Source of the DNA: Vitellaria paradoxa
Lineage: Eukaryota; Streptophyta; Magnoliopsida; Ericales; Sapotaceae
Assembly (NCBI GenBank): GCA_019916065.1
Contig: CM034244.1
Location: 34,285,433-34,349,432, forward strand
DNA length: 64,000 nucleotides
Reading direction: 5' to 3'
Shown: piece after piece, positions 1 to 12,238 of the stretch
How the letters are laid out: each line of letters begins with the position of its first letter
Numbering within the stretch: the stretch's first letter is position 1
Made by a program: the position numbers and the translations under genes
Notes under the pieces: model-generated
Told to the model about the DNA's origin: nothing
The model's input: only the letters and a program-made list of their open reading frames with translations
The model's database searches: none

Positions 1-171
1 AAGGTGATCACTGGGATAAGTTGGTTTGAGAAGATCGCCATTTATAAACCCAATTTTGTTCTTGACCCTAAGTGCTCTTCGCATAGATCTGGACCAAGGC
101 ATATAGTTTCAATGGTTAGAAGGTCAGTTACTAATATAGTTGCAGGGTTATCACCGGGATCAAGTCGATAA
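1..171 (+). other. Open segment at left edge, possible 3' exon fragment
   Basis: Frame 1 is open from the first base to a TAA at 169-171, 56 codons, with ordinary amino-acid composition (for example VSMVRRSVTNIVAG near the end) that differs from the AT-rich DNA after it. It could be the last exon of a gene or gene fragment lying to the left. I do not recognise the family, and there is no start codon or splice acceptor to test. Confidence 0.2.
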
Positions 172-2040
172 GGATTGCTGAGAGCTGAGATCATTGAAAT
201 TCAGAAAACGTGATTTGGGGGTTTGCGCTGATCAGGACGGACGTACACTATGGTAAAGAAAGTTGTACTTATATCGCGGCTTTGTATAGGATTAAAATAA
301 AATAATACAAATTTTATAAATTCTTACAAATATAAATTATGAAATATTAAATTTAAATTATCTACAGAATTTGAGATATTAATTTTTATTTATTAATATA
401 ATTTTATACAATTTCAACACATCTAATAGTGTACCTATACAGAGTATTCTTAAATATATTATTTCTTTTTTTTAATAAATATGACCACTCAGCCTTGCTC
501 AGGAGCCTAATGCCATTTAAAACTTAGTTTAGTTGGGCAAGTAATAAGATATAAAACTTAATTTTTAAGTTAGGTTATTAGTAATTTAATTTAATCAATT
601 AAATAATTTTTAAATAAGCTTATAAATTAATTTTATATATTTATTTAATTTTTTACACCTATGGCCCTTAATTTATATTATTTGTTGAAACTGTCAAATA
701 GATTGCATTTTTAATTTTACCATAGGTTAATATTTAATACTAATTAATTTTAATAATGAATTATTATTTGTTAAAAATTATTTTTATTATGAGAAAATAA
801 TTTAACAAAATAAATAATTTTATTTTTTAAATAAATTATTAATTTTAATAAATTATATTCATACAATACATAATCTAGCAAATTACTATTTGCGAGAAAT
901 AATATTCATTTTATAAGTTATTTTAATAAATAATTATTATTTATTAAGAATTAATTTTAATTTGAGAAAATAAATAATTTTAGTTGTGAATTAATATTTT
1001 AATTAGCGTTAACTTAATAAAATAAAATAAATTATCATTTATTAAATATTATTTTGATAAAATAATTAAATTAATATGATTAAATAAATTATTATTTTAT
1101 AATATTTATTATAATTATTTATAAAAACAATATTTTCTGTTACAAATTCTTTATTAATTTTAACACTTTTTCATTTTTATTGGATCATATTAAAATAAAC
1201 TATTTTATTCGCCTATTTTATTAAAATAAAATATTTTAGTAAATAATATAATATAATTAAATTAAATTAATTACTTTAATTAATATGTAATATATTTTCA
1301 TAATTTTTTAATTAATAATAAAATTAACATAAATTAAATTAAATAAATTAATACGAAATATATTTTATAAAAATATTTTTAATAAATAATAAATTTAAAT
1401 TAATTTATTAAAGTTAATTTAATCATCAGTTTAATGTAATAAATTTAATTAATATTAGATATATTTTATTAAATTATGTTTAATAAATATCATAATTAAA
1501 TTATTTAAATTATTATGAAATATATTTTATTCAATGGTTTTTAATAAATAATATAATTAAATTATAATTAATATATTTTATATTTAATGAATTAAATTAT
1601 TTTTAAAAAATAACATAATTAATTTAATTGATTAATAACCAATTTAATTGATTAATTTAACTTAATTGATTAGATTAATTAAATTAATATGAAATATATT
1701 TTATTAAATTCAATTAATTTTTTAAAATTACTGAAATTAAATATTTTATTAAAATAAAAAATAAATGATTGTAAACAAATTACATTTTTAAATGTAATTT
1801 TAGTTTTTATTTTTTAAAAAAAATAGAAAACAAAATCCAAAAATATAAACAAAAAAAATAACAACATTAAACATTTTCGCATTTGTTTATATTATTTTTA
1901 ATAATTTTGAGACTATAACGCGTTTGGAGATATAAAAAATTAGTAAAATTTTTACCGTCTCATAATTTAGTGAGTAAAAATTTATAATTTTGGTGAGTAA
2001 AATTTTATAATTTTGTGAAATTTTTTTTTTTAATTTAAAA
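172..2040. other. AT-rich intergenic DNA, no gene seen
   Basis: From about 290 the stretch is almost pure A+T, built from degenerate TTTAATTAA-like and ATATATTTTATTAAATT-like words. No credible reading frame is visible. The same vocabulary returns, partly in inverse orientation, in the core of the element at 15853-17674, so this may be the worn body of a related element. No clear termini are seen. Confidence 0.5.
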
Positions 2041-3079
2041 TTTTGTGAAAAAGCAATGGGCACCCCCAGGGGACGACATTTTATCGCACAGGTCCATGGG
2101 AGCCTTTCTGACCCACGCGGGTGGAACTCAGTGTCGGAAGCGCTAAGCCGTGGGGTGGCCCATGGCGGCGGAGCAGTATTTCAATGAAAAATTCTTGTTG
2201 ATTAAGGATGAGAAGACAAAAACTGGGAACACAATAATTTGGTTGGATTCGTGTTCAAAGAAGAGTCCAGAAGAAAGTTAAAAATTATTGGGTTTTGATG
2301 GAAGGAAATACATAAATACTCCTCCTAGTTGGGTTAAATGAGCCACGGGTGCGTATAATTGCATTTCTTTGAAATTAAATTGTATTATATATATATATAT
2401 ATATATATATAGAGTAATTATAAAAATCTATCTGTCTCCTTTATTTTTTCCACACCGTGATTAATTGCTTGATTTTAGATCATACGAATTATCAATATCA
2501 TTTTCTCTTATATTTGCTTAATTATTGGAGTAGTTATGTATATCTTTGTATATACTGAAGTTAATAATATTTTTACATTTGGTAATTATTTTATTTTTTT
2601 GGCTTTTTTTTTTTCTGTTTCCTAGTTTTCAATTTTTGCTTGTTAGAACTTTTTATTTAAGTTTTGCCTACGGGATTCATAGGTTGATTTTCAATAAGAA
2701 TTCTTTTTATTTGAGAGAAAATATCTCTACGAGAGTCTCTATATCTTTCTGCATATTTATAAACTAAACAAGAGATTTCGCAGCCTATCTATTCTATCTT
2801 TTCGATTCATTAACTTCCCTTCGTTGACTAAAATCAATCCAATAAATACTATCTGTCAAAATTATTTATTTTTCCCAAAAAATAAATTTTATTTTATAAT
2901 CTTATAAAATAAATGTCGGGTTATCAACTTACAATTTCGAAGACATTGCGCATGGCTTGCGATGCAATTAACAGAAGACATGTATCAATAGCTAGTCTGC
3001 GGATGACCTTGACTTGTTTGACCGTAAATTAGAAACTCGTTAATTATGGTAAGATTTAAGGCACTAGCAGATTAGAAAG
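2041..3079. other. Intergenic; small GC-rich island and AT microsatellite
   Basis: A GC-rich patch at about 2058-2180 (GGGCACCCCCAGGGGACG and following) stands out from DNA that is otherwise about 70 percent A+T. It has no convincing frame. An (AT)n run lies at about 2385-2411. The short open frame around 2546-2767 is hydrophobic and T-rich with no domain, and is not called as a gene. Confidence 0.4.
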
Positions 3080-3913
3080 TGTTCGGTAGCAAAATTTATC
3101 GTCAGAATTGTTAATCACGCCAACCGAAAATACGCCCGTCGACCCGCTAAATACAAAAGAAAGAAAGGTTACGGCCAGAGTGGGAGTCCCCGACCGAAAA
3201 ACCCTCTAATGCTGAAATCAACAAATGGCTTTTGTAAACTCTAAGGAAGAAATGAATAGTGCAACAAGTTGGCAATAGTCAGCATACCTGAATTGTGAAG
3301 TCAAGTGTTGTATTTGTACCTTGATAAAAATAAATAAAATAATACCTGAAATTCATTTATAATCATGCCCCCGACGTCTCCCTCTCTGTCTTCTTTAAAT
3401 GGCTTTTATTTCTCATTTAATGTCCTTACCTCTCATTAATGCAGATGGGCGATTAAATGTGGTCGTATAGTCGGAATTCAGCTTTCAAACGGTCCATCTG
3501 TCTGCCACTTGTAACGAGCTTCGTGGCAATAAATATAGTTCATTTATTACTATAAGGCATTTATGGTTGCGAGCCCGTGTTAACGTTGTGGAGCCCGCTC
3601 CTAACGTTCATTAGTCGTCACGTTGAGTGCCGAACAAATAATCTTTAGGTATGTTCGACTCATGCCACGTGACAGCATATGATGCTTGCGATTAAAGCGT
3701 CCCAAAACCCCTAATTGCATATGGTGTGATCCACGTGTCTCCATTCACGGTGTTCGGATAACAATGTTTGGCATAGGGCCACGTGTTGAAAGCGAAAAAG
3801 TGTTCGGCCTTGTGCCACGTGTCAAAAAAAAAAGTGTTCGGCCTTAAGTCACGTGTCATGACCCGAAAATATTCGGCAGGACTCCACGTGTCCCAATTTT
3901 ATTTACCCCAACA
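3080..3913 (-). mobile_element. Probable solo LTR of an LTR retrotransposon
   Basis: The segment begins TGTTCGGTAGC and ends TACCCCAACA, so read on the minus strand it starts TGTTGGGG, a common start for plant LTRs, and ends in ACA. The flanking pentamers are GAAAG (3075-3079) and AAAAG (3914-3918), a 4-of-5 match. It has the base composition of an LTR, is 834 bp long, contains no coding sequence and has no partner LTR in the window. A solo LTR left by recombination fits best. The boundary call rests on the terminal dinucleotides and the imperfect target duplication. Confidence 0.5.
3665..3890. promoter_or_regulatory. Cluster of six ACGTG (G-box/ABRE-like) cores
   Basis: CACGTG or CCACGTG(T) cores occur at about 3665, 3731, 3778, 3815, 3849 and 3884. 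Several are preceded by a repeated GTGTTCGGCC-like word, so the block is an imperfect short tandem array. Such cores are bound by plant bZIP and bHLH/PIF factors. The cluster sits inside the probable solo LTR and 200-430 bp upstream of the receptor-like gene start. Whether it acts on that gene is inference. Confidence 0.55.
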
Positions 3914-4016
3914 AAAAGCTACAGAACAACAATAATCACGAAAAAGAAAGAAAAATATGCCCATTGGCCTGAATAATTCTTTGGTGGAATTTTATGGCCA
4001 GCTCTTCCAGCAATCA

Positions 4017-4026
4017 TATATAAATA
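4017..4026 (+). promoter_or_regulatory. TATA box of the receptor-like protein gene
   Basis: TATATAAATA lies about 70 bp upstream of the first in-frame ATG (4095) and about 100 bp downstream of the probable solo LTR. The spacing suits a short 5' leader. Confidence 0.45.
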
Positions 4027-4094
4027 TATCATATATGTATTGATCTTTATGGTCCTTGTTGGTTTGCTACACCTTCAATTCAATCTTCAACATA

Positions 4095-5996
4095 ATGGCC
4101 ATGGATGGTAGTCGGTCCTTTCAACTTCCCTTTGCTTTCCTCCTCCTTCTATTGTTATGCCTTCAATATTTGGCACTCGGTTTTAACTCAAGACATAACG
4201 ATCCTAATATGGTCATTAGGTGCAAAGAGAAGGAGAGAGAAGCTCTGCTCACATTCAAACAACATCTTGAGGATGATTATGGTCGTCTATCTTCGTGGGA
4301 AAGAAAAGAAGATCAGAAGGATTGTTGCAAATGGACTAGAATCAGTTGTAGCAATCGATCTGGTCATGTTATCAAAATTGACCTTCCTGGTCCATCTACC
4401 TTTGATCCATATACCTCTGATACTACCACTAGTGCTGGTCGACTTAGAGGTAAGCTTAGTCCTTCATTGCTTGAACTCCAACACTTGAACTATTTGAATC
4501 TCAGTTACAATGATTTTGGATATAACCCAATTCCAAACTTCATTGGTTCTTTCACCAAATTGAAATACCTTGACCTTTTCGATGCTAATTTCAGCGGAAT
4601 TACCATTCCTGCTCATCTTGGAAATCTCTCAAACTTGCGTAGTCTTTCTCTTGGTGATGACTGGTTTATTACTTTTAATGTTGGAAGTGATTATTGAAAT
4701 CCTCATAACGTTGGAAATCTTGAGTGGTTATCTCATCTTTCTTCTTTAACTTACCTAAAAATAGGCAGTGTTGATCTGAGTAGTGCCTTCAATTGGCTAG
4801 GTATAATTAGTAGTCTCTCTTCCTTATCCCACTTGGATTTAGAATTTTGTGACCTCCCTGTAGCTAGTGTTGGATTTCCATCTCTTTCCCTTGTCAACTC
4901 TTCTTTTTCTTCTGCTTCTATCACCACCCTCTCTCTCACGGTTCGTTGTTTCACTTCCTCCATGTACAATTGGCTGCTCAATCTCAGCAGCAGCCTTGTT
5001 TATCTTGACCTCTCTTCTAACACTGTACATGGTCAACTTCCAAATGCCTTCGGGAAAATGACTTCACTTTCATATGTTGATCTCTCTTATAATGAGTTTG
5101 AGGGTGTGATTCCAAATTCATTTGGAAATCTTGTCAATTTGCAAAAGTTATATCTGGTTGACAATAATTTCAGTTGTAATATTCCAGTTACTTTTGGGAA
5201 TATGACTTCACTCTTAGATCTCGATCTCACTTACAGTCGACTTGAAGGTGTGATTCCAAAATCATTGGGAAATCTTCGCAACTTGCAAAGCCTAGTTCTG
5301 AATTATAATGATCGACCTGAAGGTGAAATTTCAAAATCATTCAAAAATTTTCGGAATTTGCAAAGGCTTGATCTGGTTTTCAACAATTTCAATGGAAATC
5401 TTCCAGATTTAACTGGATGGTCATCCTTGACACATTTATATCTTGCCAACAATCAATTTAATGGGACCTTGCCTGAAACAATTGGACAACTTTCACAACT
5501 TGAAGTTTTGGACCTTTCTTTTAACTCTTTCAAAGGTTCTCTCACTGAAAGGCACTTGTCAAATCTCACCAAGTTGTTGTATTTGGACTTATCTTTTAAT
5601 CCTTTGTCTTTTCAGCTGAGCTCCCAATGGCTTCCCTCTTTTCAACTTGAAACCATAATACTGCGTTCTTGCAAGTTAGGCCCACATTTCCCAAAATGGC
5701 TTCAAACACACACAAACATTTCCCATCTTGATCTCTCAAATACTGGAATCTCAGAGCCTATCCATACTTGGTTCTTGGACATATCTACTAGAATGACTTA
5801 TTTCAATCTCTCTTTCAACCAAATTACTGGCACACTACGAGAGCTATCACCAATTTTTTCCAATTATTTTGGGATTGATTTGAGCTCTAACCAATTTGAG
5901 GGCCCACTACCACTTTTTCCTTCTGCTCCTACATCCTTGAATCTCTCTAAAAATAAGTTTTCTGGAACACTTTCTTTCATATGTAACTTGACCTAT
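4095..5996 (+). pseudogene. Extracellular-LRR receptor-like protein, 5' part (broken)
   Basis: This is the N-terminal half of a plant receptor-like protein of the Cf/EIX type, a plasma-membrane protein with an outward LRR domain used in pathogen or developmental signalling. I start it at ATG 4095 (MAMDGSRSF), which gives a hydrophobic signal peptide with a run of leucines at residues 16-21. Then come the LRRNT cap (CKEKEREALLTFKQ, then a CCKW motif) and many 24-residue plant-type repeats such as LSHLDLS and NLTKLLYLDLS. Two breaks are seen: an in-frame TGA at 4695-4697, after which the same frame stays open from 4698 to 5996, and a retrotransposon inserted after 5996. The gene resumes at 12472 in the matching frame. 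Family assignment is firm; the specific ligand or orthologue cannot be told. Confidence 0.9.
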
Positions 5997-6294
5997 TGAT
6001 GGAGCATGGAGTAGGCCTAGACGAGATAGGAGGCCCAAGTCCAATAATGACTTTATTATTATTAGTTTCTTTATTTATTCATATTTTTTTGGAATATTAA
6101 TTAGTTTATTTATTTAATTGTATTTATTTTGGATTTACCTATTAGGGTTAGGATTTTTATTGGTGCTTATAAATAGCACCTTACGTTATTCTTTTAGACA
6201 GACTTGATGATATTGAAACCCTAATAATTTTTCTTTCAGCCTTTCTTCTTCGTTTTTCTTTAGTTTCTTGTTCCTTCGTAGCCGAGCTACGTCA
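5997..6294 (+). repeat. 5' LTR of the gypsy element
   Basis: It starts TGATGGAGC and ends CTACGTCA. It matches the LTR at 12169-12466 over its whole length. A TATAAATA box at 6168-6175 is the likely promoter for the genomic transcript. A GAAACCCTAATA word follows downstream. Confidence 0.95.
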
Positions 6295-6297
6295 ATT

Positions 6298-6310
6298 TGG
6301 TATCAGAGCC
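6298..6310 (+). other. Primer-binding site (initiator tRNA-Met)
   Basis: TGGTATCAGAGCC lies three bases after the 5' LTR. It is the usual complement of the 3' end of plant initiator tRNA-Met, used to prime minus-strand DNA synthesis. Confidence 0.9.
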
Positions 6311-6544
6311 GAAAGATCCTACAGCTCTCAATATCCGTCAGAAACCCACTCTTTCACAAAAATCTTAGTTTTCATCATTGTGCTCATCCAAATAACCTAA
6401 GCTGTCGTACACCGTTGTTGCAACAGATCCAGTGTCAGATTTTAAACAGCAATCGCCGCAAGCAGTTGCTGTAGCCACCGCCGCCATCGCTTTACGTACC
6501 TTCAAACCCTTCGAGTACGTTTTCGTGTATTTTATTAATATTTA

Positions 6545-6720
6545 ATTCCGGCGAACACCACCATTGGCACCACCTACCTCCGGCGAACTCACCGGTGACT
6601 TCGACGACCTCCGACGAAACTCCGGCGACCTCCGACGAAGCTCTGGTGACCTCTGACGAAGCTCCGGCAACCTTCGACGAAACCCTAACGACTTTTCGAA
6701 GAACCTTCGGCAACCCTAAA
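6545..6720 (+). repeat. Short GC-rich tandem repeats in the element leader
   Basis: About 20-bp units related to CTCCGGCGACCTCCGACGAAG, some with CTCTGGTGACC or CTCCGGCAACC variants, repeat in the untranslated leader between the primer-binding site and gag. Reading frames through them are repeat products, not genes. The rest of the leader, 6721-7149, shows nothing else. Confidence 0.6.
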
Positions 6721-7149
6721 ACAGTTTGTGCTTCGCAACGTGCATTGATTCGACACCGAGACGCAGCAATTGGTAGCAGACGGATTTAGGTATTTGACAA
6801 CACCCCATCGCAAAAAAAAAAAAAAAATACACACCTTGTTTGGTTCTCTTGCAACAATACTAAGGTATTGTAGGCATCTCAAAGGTTCTTCAACGAGGTA
6901 AATTTTCTTTTACTTTGAAAACTCGATTAATATTTATGATATTTAGGTAAATTTTGTTTGAGTGTTTTTAGATTCTAGTTTATTTGATAAGCATAAAGAA
7001 TATTAAAAAAAAAATTAATTAATTCTTTTGTGATTCGTGCAAATTGTGGCATATAATCGCATTAAAAAAATTTTTAGGTTTGTGTTTGTTGCATTAGCAT
7101 ATAATTTATAAATTTCTTTACCTAGCGAAATTTTAGCTTTTATCTCAGC

Positions 7150-8883
7150 ATGTCAGCCACAAAAAGTGACACCATTGAACCTTCCTCCTCTAACACAAAA
7201 GACCCGATTGAGAGATTTAATAATTTTGATTTAAGACTACAAGCCTTATCTCAAGATTTAAATGATAGTCTAGCATGTATTACCCGTCATCATGATGCAA
7301 ATAAAGCTCAATTTGATTTAGTCACTGCATCGGTAAGTAATTTAAATTCAATGTGTGGTCAATTAACTCAACGTCAATCTGCCCTCGAACAACAAACTCA
7401 TGCAATGAATCAAAAAATGGATTTGCTTTTAAAATATTTGGGTAAACATGAGATAGGTGAATATGTTGATGAAACTGCTAGAAAACTCTTTGGGTTAACA
7501 CACACTGGGGGTTCAAGTCCATCTGGGGGTTCACATCAATTTGATGAATTCACAAATGGTTTGCATGATAATCTGGGTAAAATGAACTTGGGTTGTAATT
7601 CAATTGCTCAACCTCATACAAGGTTTTCTGATATAGGAGGTTCTCAGTTCAACCTAGTTGATCAGTTTCAACTTGCCAATATTAACTTTCCACTAGATTA
7701 CCAACCCCCAAAGCAAAACCATCCACCAAATCAGGTGAGAGAGGATATCGCTCCTCAGCGATACCAGCCTAGGGTTAATGGTAATTGGGGTAGACATCAG
7801 GATAGGCAAGTTAGACAACCTCCAAGAGATATCACAACAAAAGTCAAGATTAGTGCTCCTGAATTTGATGGTAAAATGGATCCTAATGTTTTCTCTGATT
7901 GGTTAGTTGCTATTGAGGAATATTTTGATTGGTATGAAATGATTGATAGCGAACGTATTAGGTTTGCAAAAATGAAATTAACCAATTCAGCTAAAATGTA
8001 TTGGTAAAATGTATTGCAAGACATGATTCGTATGGGTGAACCACCTATCACCCAATGGGCAGTTATGAAAGCCAAGTTGCAAGAAAAGTACATTCCTCCA
8101 TCATATAAGAGTCAGTTGTTCTCCAACATGATTAATTTAAAACAAATGACTCTTAGTGTAGCTGAGTATTCTGCCAAATTTGAGGAAGCTAGGCTTAGGT
8201 GTAGTGAGTTCCATGTTGAGGATCAATTTGCTACCTGCACCCGATTTGTTAATGGTCTTAGGTTTGACATTCAAAAGATGGTTAAATTGCATGCACCACA
8301 CACTGTAGAGGATGCATATCAAAAAGCCCTAGAAGTTGAGAAGTTCAATAGACCTTCCTCTTTTGCACAACTAAGTCAGCCTAAGTCACAGTCCATGTCA
8401 TCAAATGGTAATGTTAAGCCCAATAATGTTAGGAGCAAGGAGTCTAGTGTGCGTAACTCTCTCCCAGTTGCTTCTCATAGTGAGTCTAAGGCTAGTAATC
8501 CTTCGATTATTTGTCATAAGTGTCATCAAAAGGGTCATATTGCATCTCGTTGTCCCAAACGTGCCTTGGCATTAGATGTTGAACAAAGTAGTGTAGAAAT
8601 TGAGGAAGACCAAATTGTTGATCCTTTAGAATATTCCGGTGATGAAAATGGTCTTCAGGAAGATTTTGACGTTGATGAGTGTGTTGGTGTGGTTAGATGT
8701 GTGCTGTCCACGACTGTAGATAATGATAATTGGAAGCGTACTAGTATTTTTCACACAGTCATACAAAGTGGAGATAAGAAGTGTAAGTTAGTGATTGATG
8801 GGGGTAGTTCAATGAATGTGGTTTCTAAAGATGCTGTTAAATTGTTAAACCTGAAAGTAGAACCACATCCAAAGTCCTTTTAG
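7150..8883 (+). pseudogene. gag: gag and protease region of the gypsy element (broken)
   Basis: ATG 7150 opens a capsid-type Gag frame. The gag domain includes KISAPEFDGKMDPNVFSDW and a CCHC zinc knuckle of C-x2-C-x4-H-x4-C form at 8512-8553. A retropepsin-like site with a DGGSS core lies at about 8797-8811. An in-frame TAA at 8005-8007 cuts the frame, which then reopens at once. At about 8877 a one-base shift moves the protease tail into the next frame, leaving the TAG at 8881-8883. Gag packages the RNA and protease matures the polyprotein. In chromoviruses gag and pol are commonly one frame, so these look like lesions, not programmed signals. Confidence 0.85.
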
Positions 8884-11800
8884 GGTAGCTTGGGTGAATG
8901 ACCATACTTTGCCTGTCACTCAACGGTGTCTAGTTTCTATTCAAATGGGGGATTATAAGGATGAAATCTATTGTGATATGCTACCTATGGATGTTGCCCA
9001 TGTTCTCTTAGGTCGCCCTTGATTTTATGATCTTAATGCTACCAATTTTGGCAAGGATAATATCTATTCATTTAAGTATAAGGGTACGAACATTATTTTG
9101 AGACCTGCTAAGCCAAAAAGTTACAATGGTAAACGTGACATCGCTAAACTTCCTGAACAAAATTTGCATATTTTAAAATGTAAGAAGTTTGAGAGAGAGG
9201 GAATGGAGACTGGTATGTGCTTAGCTTTAGTAGCAAAGGAAGTTTCATCTGACTTTTCGATTACTGATGTTCCTTTGGAAGTGAAGAAATTACTAGATGA
9301 TTTTATTGATGTGGTGCCCAATAAATTACCTAGTGAATTACCACCTTTGAGAGATATCCAACATGCCATAGACCTAGTTCCAGGTTCTCAACTGCCTAAC
9401 CTTCCACATTATAGAATGAACCCTAAAGAGCGAGAGGAGTTGAATAGGAAAGTAGAAGGACTTTTAGAGAGAGGATTTGTTAGGCATAGCCTTAGTCCTT
9501 GTGCGGTGCCAGCTTTGTTGACACCTAAGAAAGATGGATCTTGGAGAATGTGTGTAGATAGTAGAGCCATCAATAAGATCACAATCAAGTATAGATTTCT
9601 TATTCCTCGCCTTGAAGATATGTTGGATTTATTAGCTGGTTCTAGCTGGTTCTCTAAGATAGATTTGCGTAGTGGTTATCATCAAATTCGTGTTAGGCCA
9701 GGAGATGAGTGGAAAACTGCATTTAAAACACAAGATGGTTTATTTGAGTGGTTAGTTATGCCTTTTGGTTTGTCTAATGCTCCTAGTACTTTCATGAGAG
9801 TTATGACCCATGTCCTACAGCCTTTCATTGGTAAATTTTTGGTGGTCTACTTTGATGATATACTGATCTATAGCAAATCCAAAGAAGCGCATTTAGAACA
9901 TCTTCGACAGGTTTTTCTCACTCTTCGAGAGGCTAAACTTTATGTTAACCTTAAGAAGTGTTCTTTCATGCAACCCCAAGTACTTTTCTTAGGCTTTATC
10001 GTGTCTGCATATGGCATTTCAGCTGACCCCGAAAAGGTTAAAGTTATTAGGGAGTGGCCTGAACCAAAATCTGTCACTGAGGCTCGTAGTTTTCATGGTT
10101 TAGCTTCTTTCTATCGGAGATTTATAAGAAGATTTAGCACCATTATGGCTCCTATCACAGAATGTTTAAAAAATGAGGAGTTTCAATGGTCTAATGCTGC
10201 TAGCCAAGCCTTCAAAGAAATCAAGATAAAAATGACTGAGGCACCTGTTTTGAGACATCCTGATTTTACCAAAGTTTTTGAGGTTGCTTGTGATGCATCA
10301 GGTGTAGGTATTGGTGGTGTCTTAAGTCAAGAAGGTCATCCTATAGCTTTCTTTAGTGAAAAACTCAATGATGCTAAAAGACGATATTCTACATATGATA
10401 AAGAGTTTTATGCTATAGTACAAAGTCTTCGCTTTTGGAGATTTTATTTATTGCCTAATGAATTTGTGTTGTTTTCTGACCACCAAGCTTTAAGATATTT
10501 AAACTCACAAAAGAAATTGAATGCTCGACATGCTAAGTGGGTTGAATTTTTGAATGAATATTCTTTTGTGATTAATCATCGTGCTAGTATTGAAAATAAA
10601 GCTGCTGATGCACTTAGTAGATTAACTGTTACACTTCATCGTATGAGTGCTCATGTCATTGGGTTTGATAGATTGAAGGATGAGTATTCTGCATGTCCTG
10701 ACTTTGGTATTATTTATGGTGAGGTTAGTAAAGGTAACCATCATGAGTATGTTGACTTTCTTGTTGAAAATGGTTATTTGTTTAAAGTGACTAAATTGTG
10801 TATACCTCGAACATCACTTAGGGATTTGTTAGTTTGGGAGATGCATGCAGGTGGTTTAGCTGGACATTTTGGGAGAGATAAAACTATGGCATTGGTTGAG
10901 GATAGATTCTATTGGCCTTCTCTGAAAAGGGATGTTGCTAGGATAGTTGCACAATGTAGAACATGTCAGTTAGCTAAGGCTAAGAAACAAAACACTGGTT
11001 TATATACTCCTTTGCCTGTTCCGCATGAACCTTAGAAGGATGTTAGCATGGATTTTGTTCTTGGATTGCCTAAAACTGCTAGAGGACATGATTCTATTTT
11101 GGTTGTAGTTGATAGGTTTTCTAAGATGGCACATTTTATTCCATGTAACAAAACTAATGATTCTTCACATATTGCTAAATTATTCTTTAGAGAAGTTGTT
11201 AAATTACATGGCTTGCCTTCCACTATTGTATCTGATAGGAATGTGAAATTTGTTAGCTATTTTTGGAAAACTCTTTGGAAATTGTTTGGAACCACTTTGA
11301 AATTTTCATCTGCTTTTCATCCTCAAACTGATGGTCAAACTGAAGTTGTTAATCGTAGTTTGGGTGATATGCTTAGGTGTTTGGTTGGGGTAAAACAAGG
11401 TGTTTGGGATTTAATTTTGCCTACAGCTGAGTTTGCTTATAACAATTCTGTTAATCGTTCAACTGGTAAAAGTCCTTTTCAAATTGTTAATGGCTACTCA
11501 CCCCGCACACCCATTGATCTTGTTCCTTTGCCACCTCATATGCGTGTGTCTGAACCTGCAGAAAATTTTGCCAAACATATCCATGACTTACATGCTGAGA
11601 TTAAGCGAAAGATTTCTCTAAGTAATGAAGAGTATAAACTAGCTGCTGATGTGCATCGTAAATCTAGGGAATTTAATGTTGGTGAATATGTCATGGTTCG
11701 CATTCGTCCTGAAAGAATTCCAAAAACATTTTCAAAAAAACTTTATGCAAGAGCCATGGGCCCTTATTCTATCATTCGTAGACTGGGATCTAATGCATAT

Positions 11801-12238
11801 CTTCTTGATTTGCCTAATGAAATGGATATTAGTCCTGTTTTCAATGTAGAGGATTTACTACCTTACCGAGGCACTTTTGAGCCTCCTACTTTGCCTTCTA
11901 GTGTGTCTGCAGGTGGAGCTAGAAAAGGTGCACCATTTGTGCCTTCGTTACAGTATTCTAAGGAGATGGTAGACACTATCCTTGATGATGAGTTCGTGAC
12001 TTCTCGAGATGGTGGTTTTCGTCGCTTCCTTGTCAAATGGCATGGTCGCCCTGATTCTGATGCTACTTGGATACTGGAGGATGATCTTCATCAGTTGAAT
12101 CCTTCATTGTTGGATTGTTATCTTTCCTTCCACTCTTCGGAGCAGAGTTCTTTTCAACCCGGGGAGAATGATGGAGCATGGAGTAGGCCTAGACAAGATA
12201 GGAGGCCCAAGTCCAATAATGACTTTTATTATTATTAG
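8884..12238 (+). pseudogene. pol: pol: protease tail, RT, RNase H, integrase, chromodomain (broken)
   Basis: The frame continues after the shift at about 8877, meets a TGA at 9020-9022, then runs open to a TAG at 11033-11035 and again to 12236-12238. Reverse transcriptase carries the YFDD catalytic box at 9848-9859. RNase H follows (VACDASGVGIGGVL). The integrase has an HHCC zinc module at about 10840-10980 and a DDE core, with acidic residues in VVDRFSKM, VSDRN and QTDGQTE. It ends in a GPY/F-type module (ARAMGPYSIIRRLG) and a chromodomain at about 11951-12130 (FLVKWHGRPDSDATW). Chromodomains steer integration to particular chromatin. The last stop falls inside the 3' LTR, so the polypurine tract and first 70 bases of the LTR are also coding. 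Confidence 0.9.
12158..12168 (+). other. Polypurine tract
   Basis: GGGGAGAA at 12161-12168 abuts the 3' LTR and is the expected primer for plus-strand synthesis. Confidence 0.8.

Noticed and set aside
8005..8883. Programmed readthrough or frameshift between gag and pol
   Set aside because: The breaks lie within conserved domains, not at the gag-pol border, and no slippery site or pseudoknot is apparent; decay is simpler.
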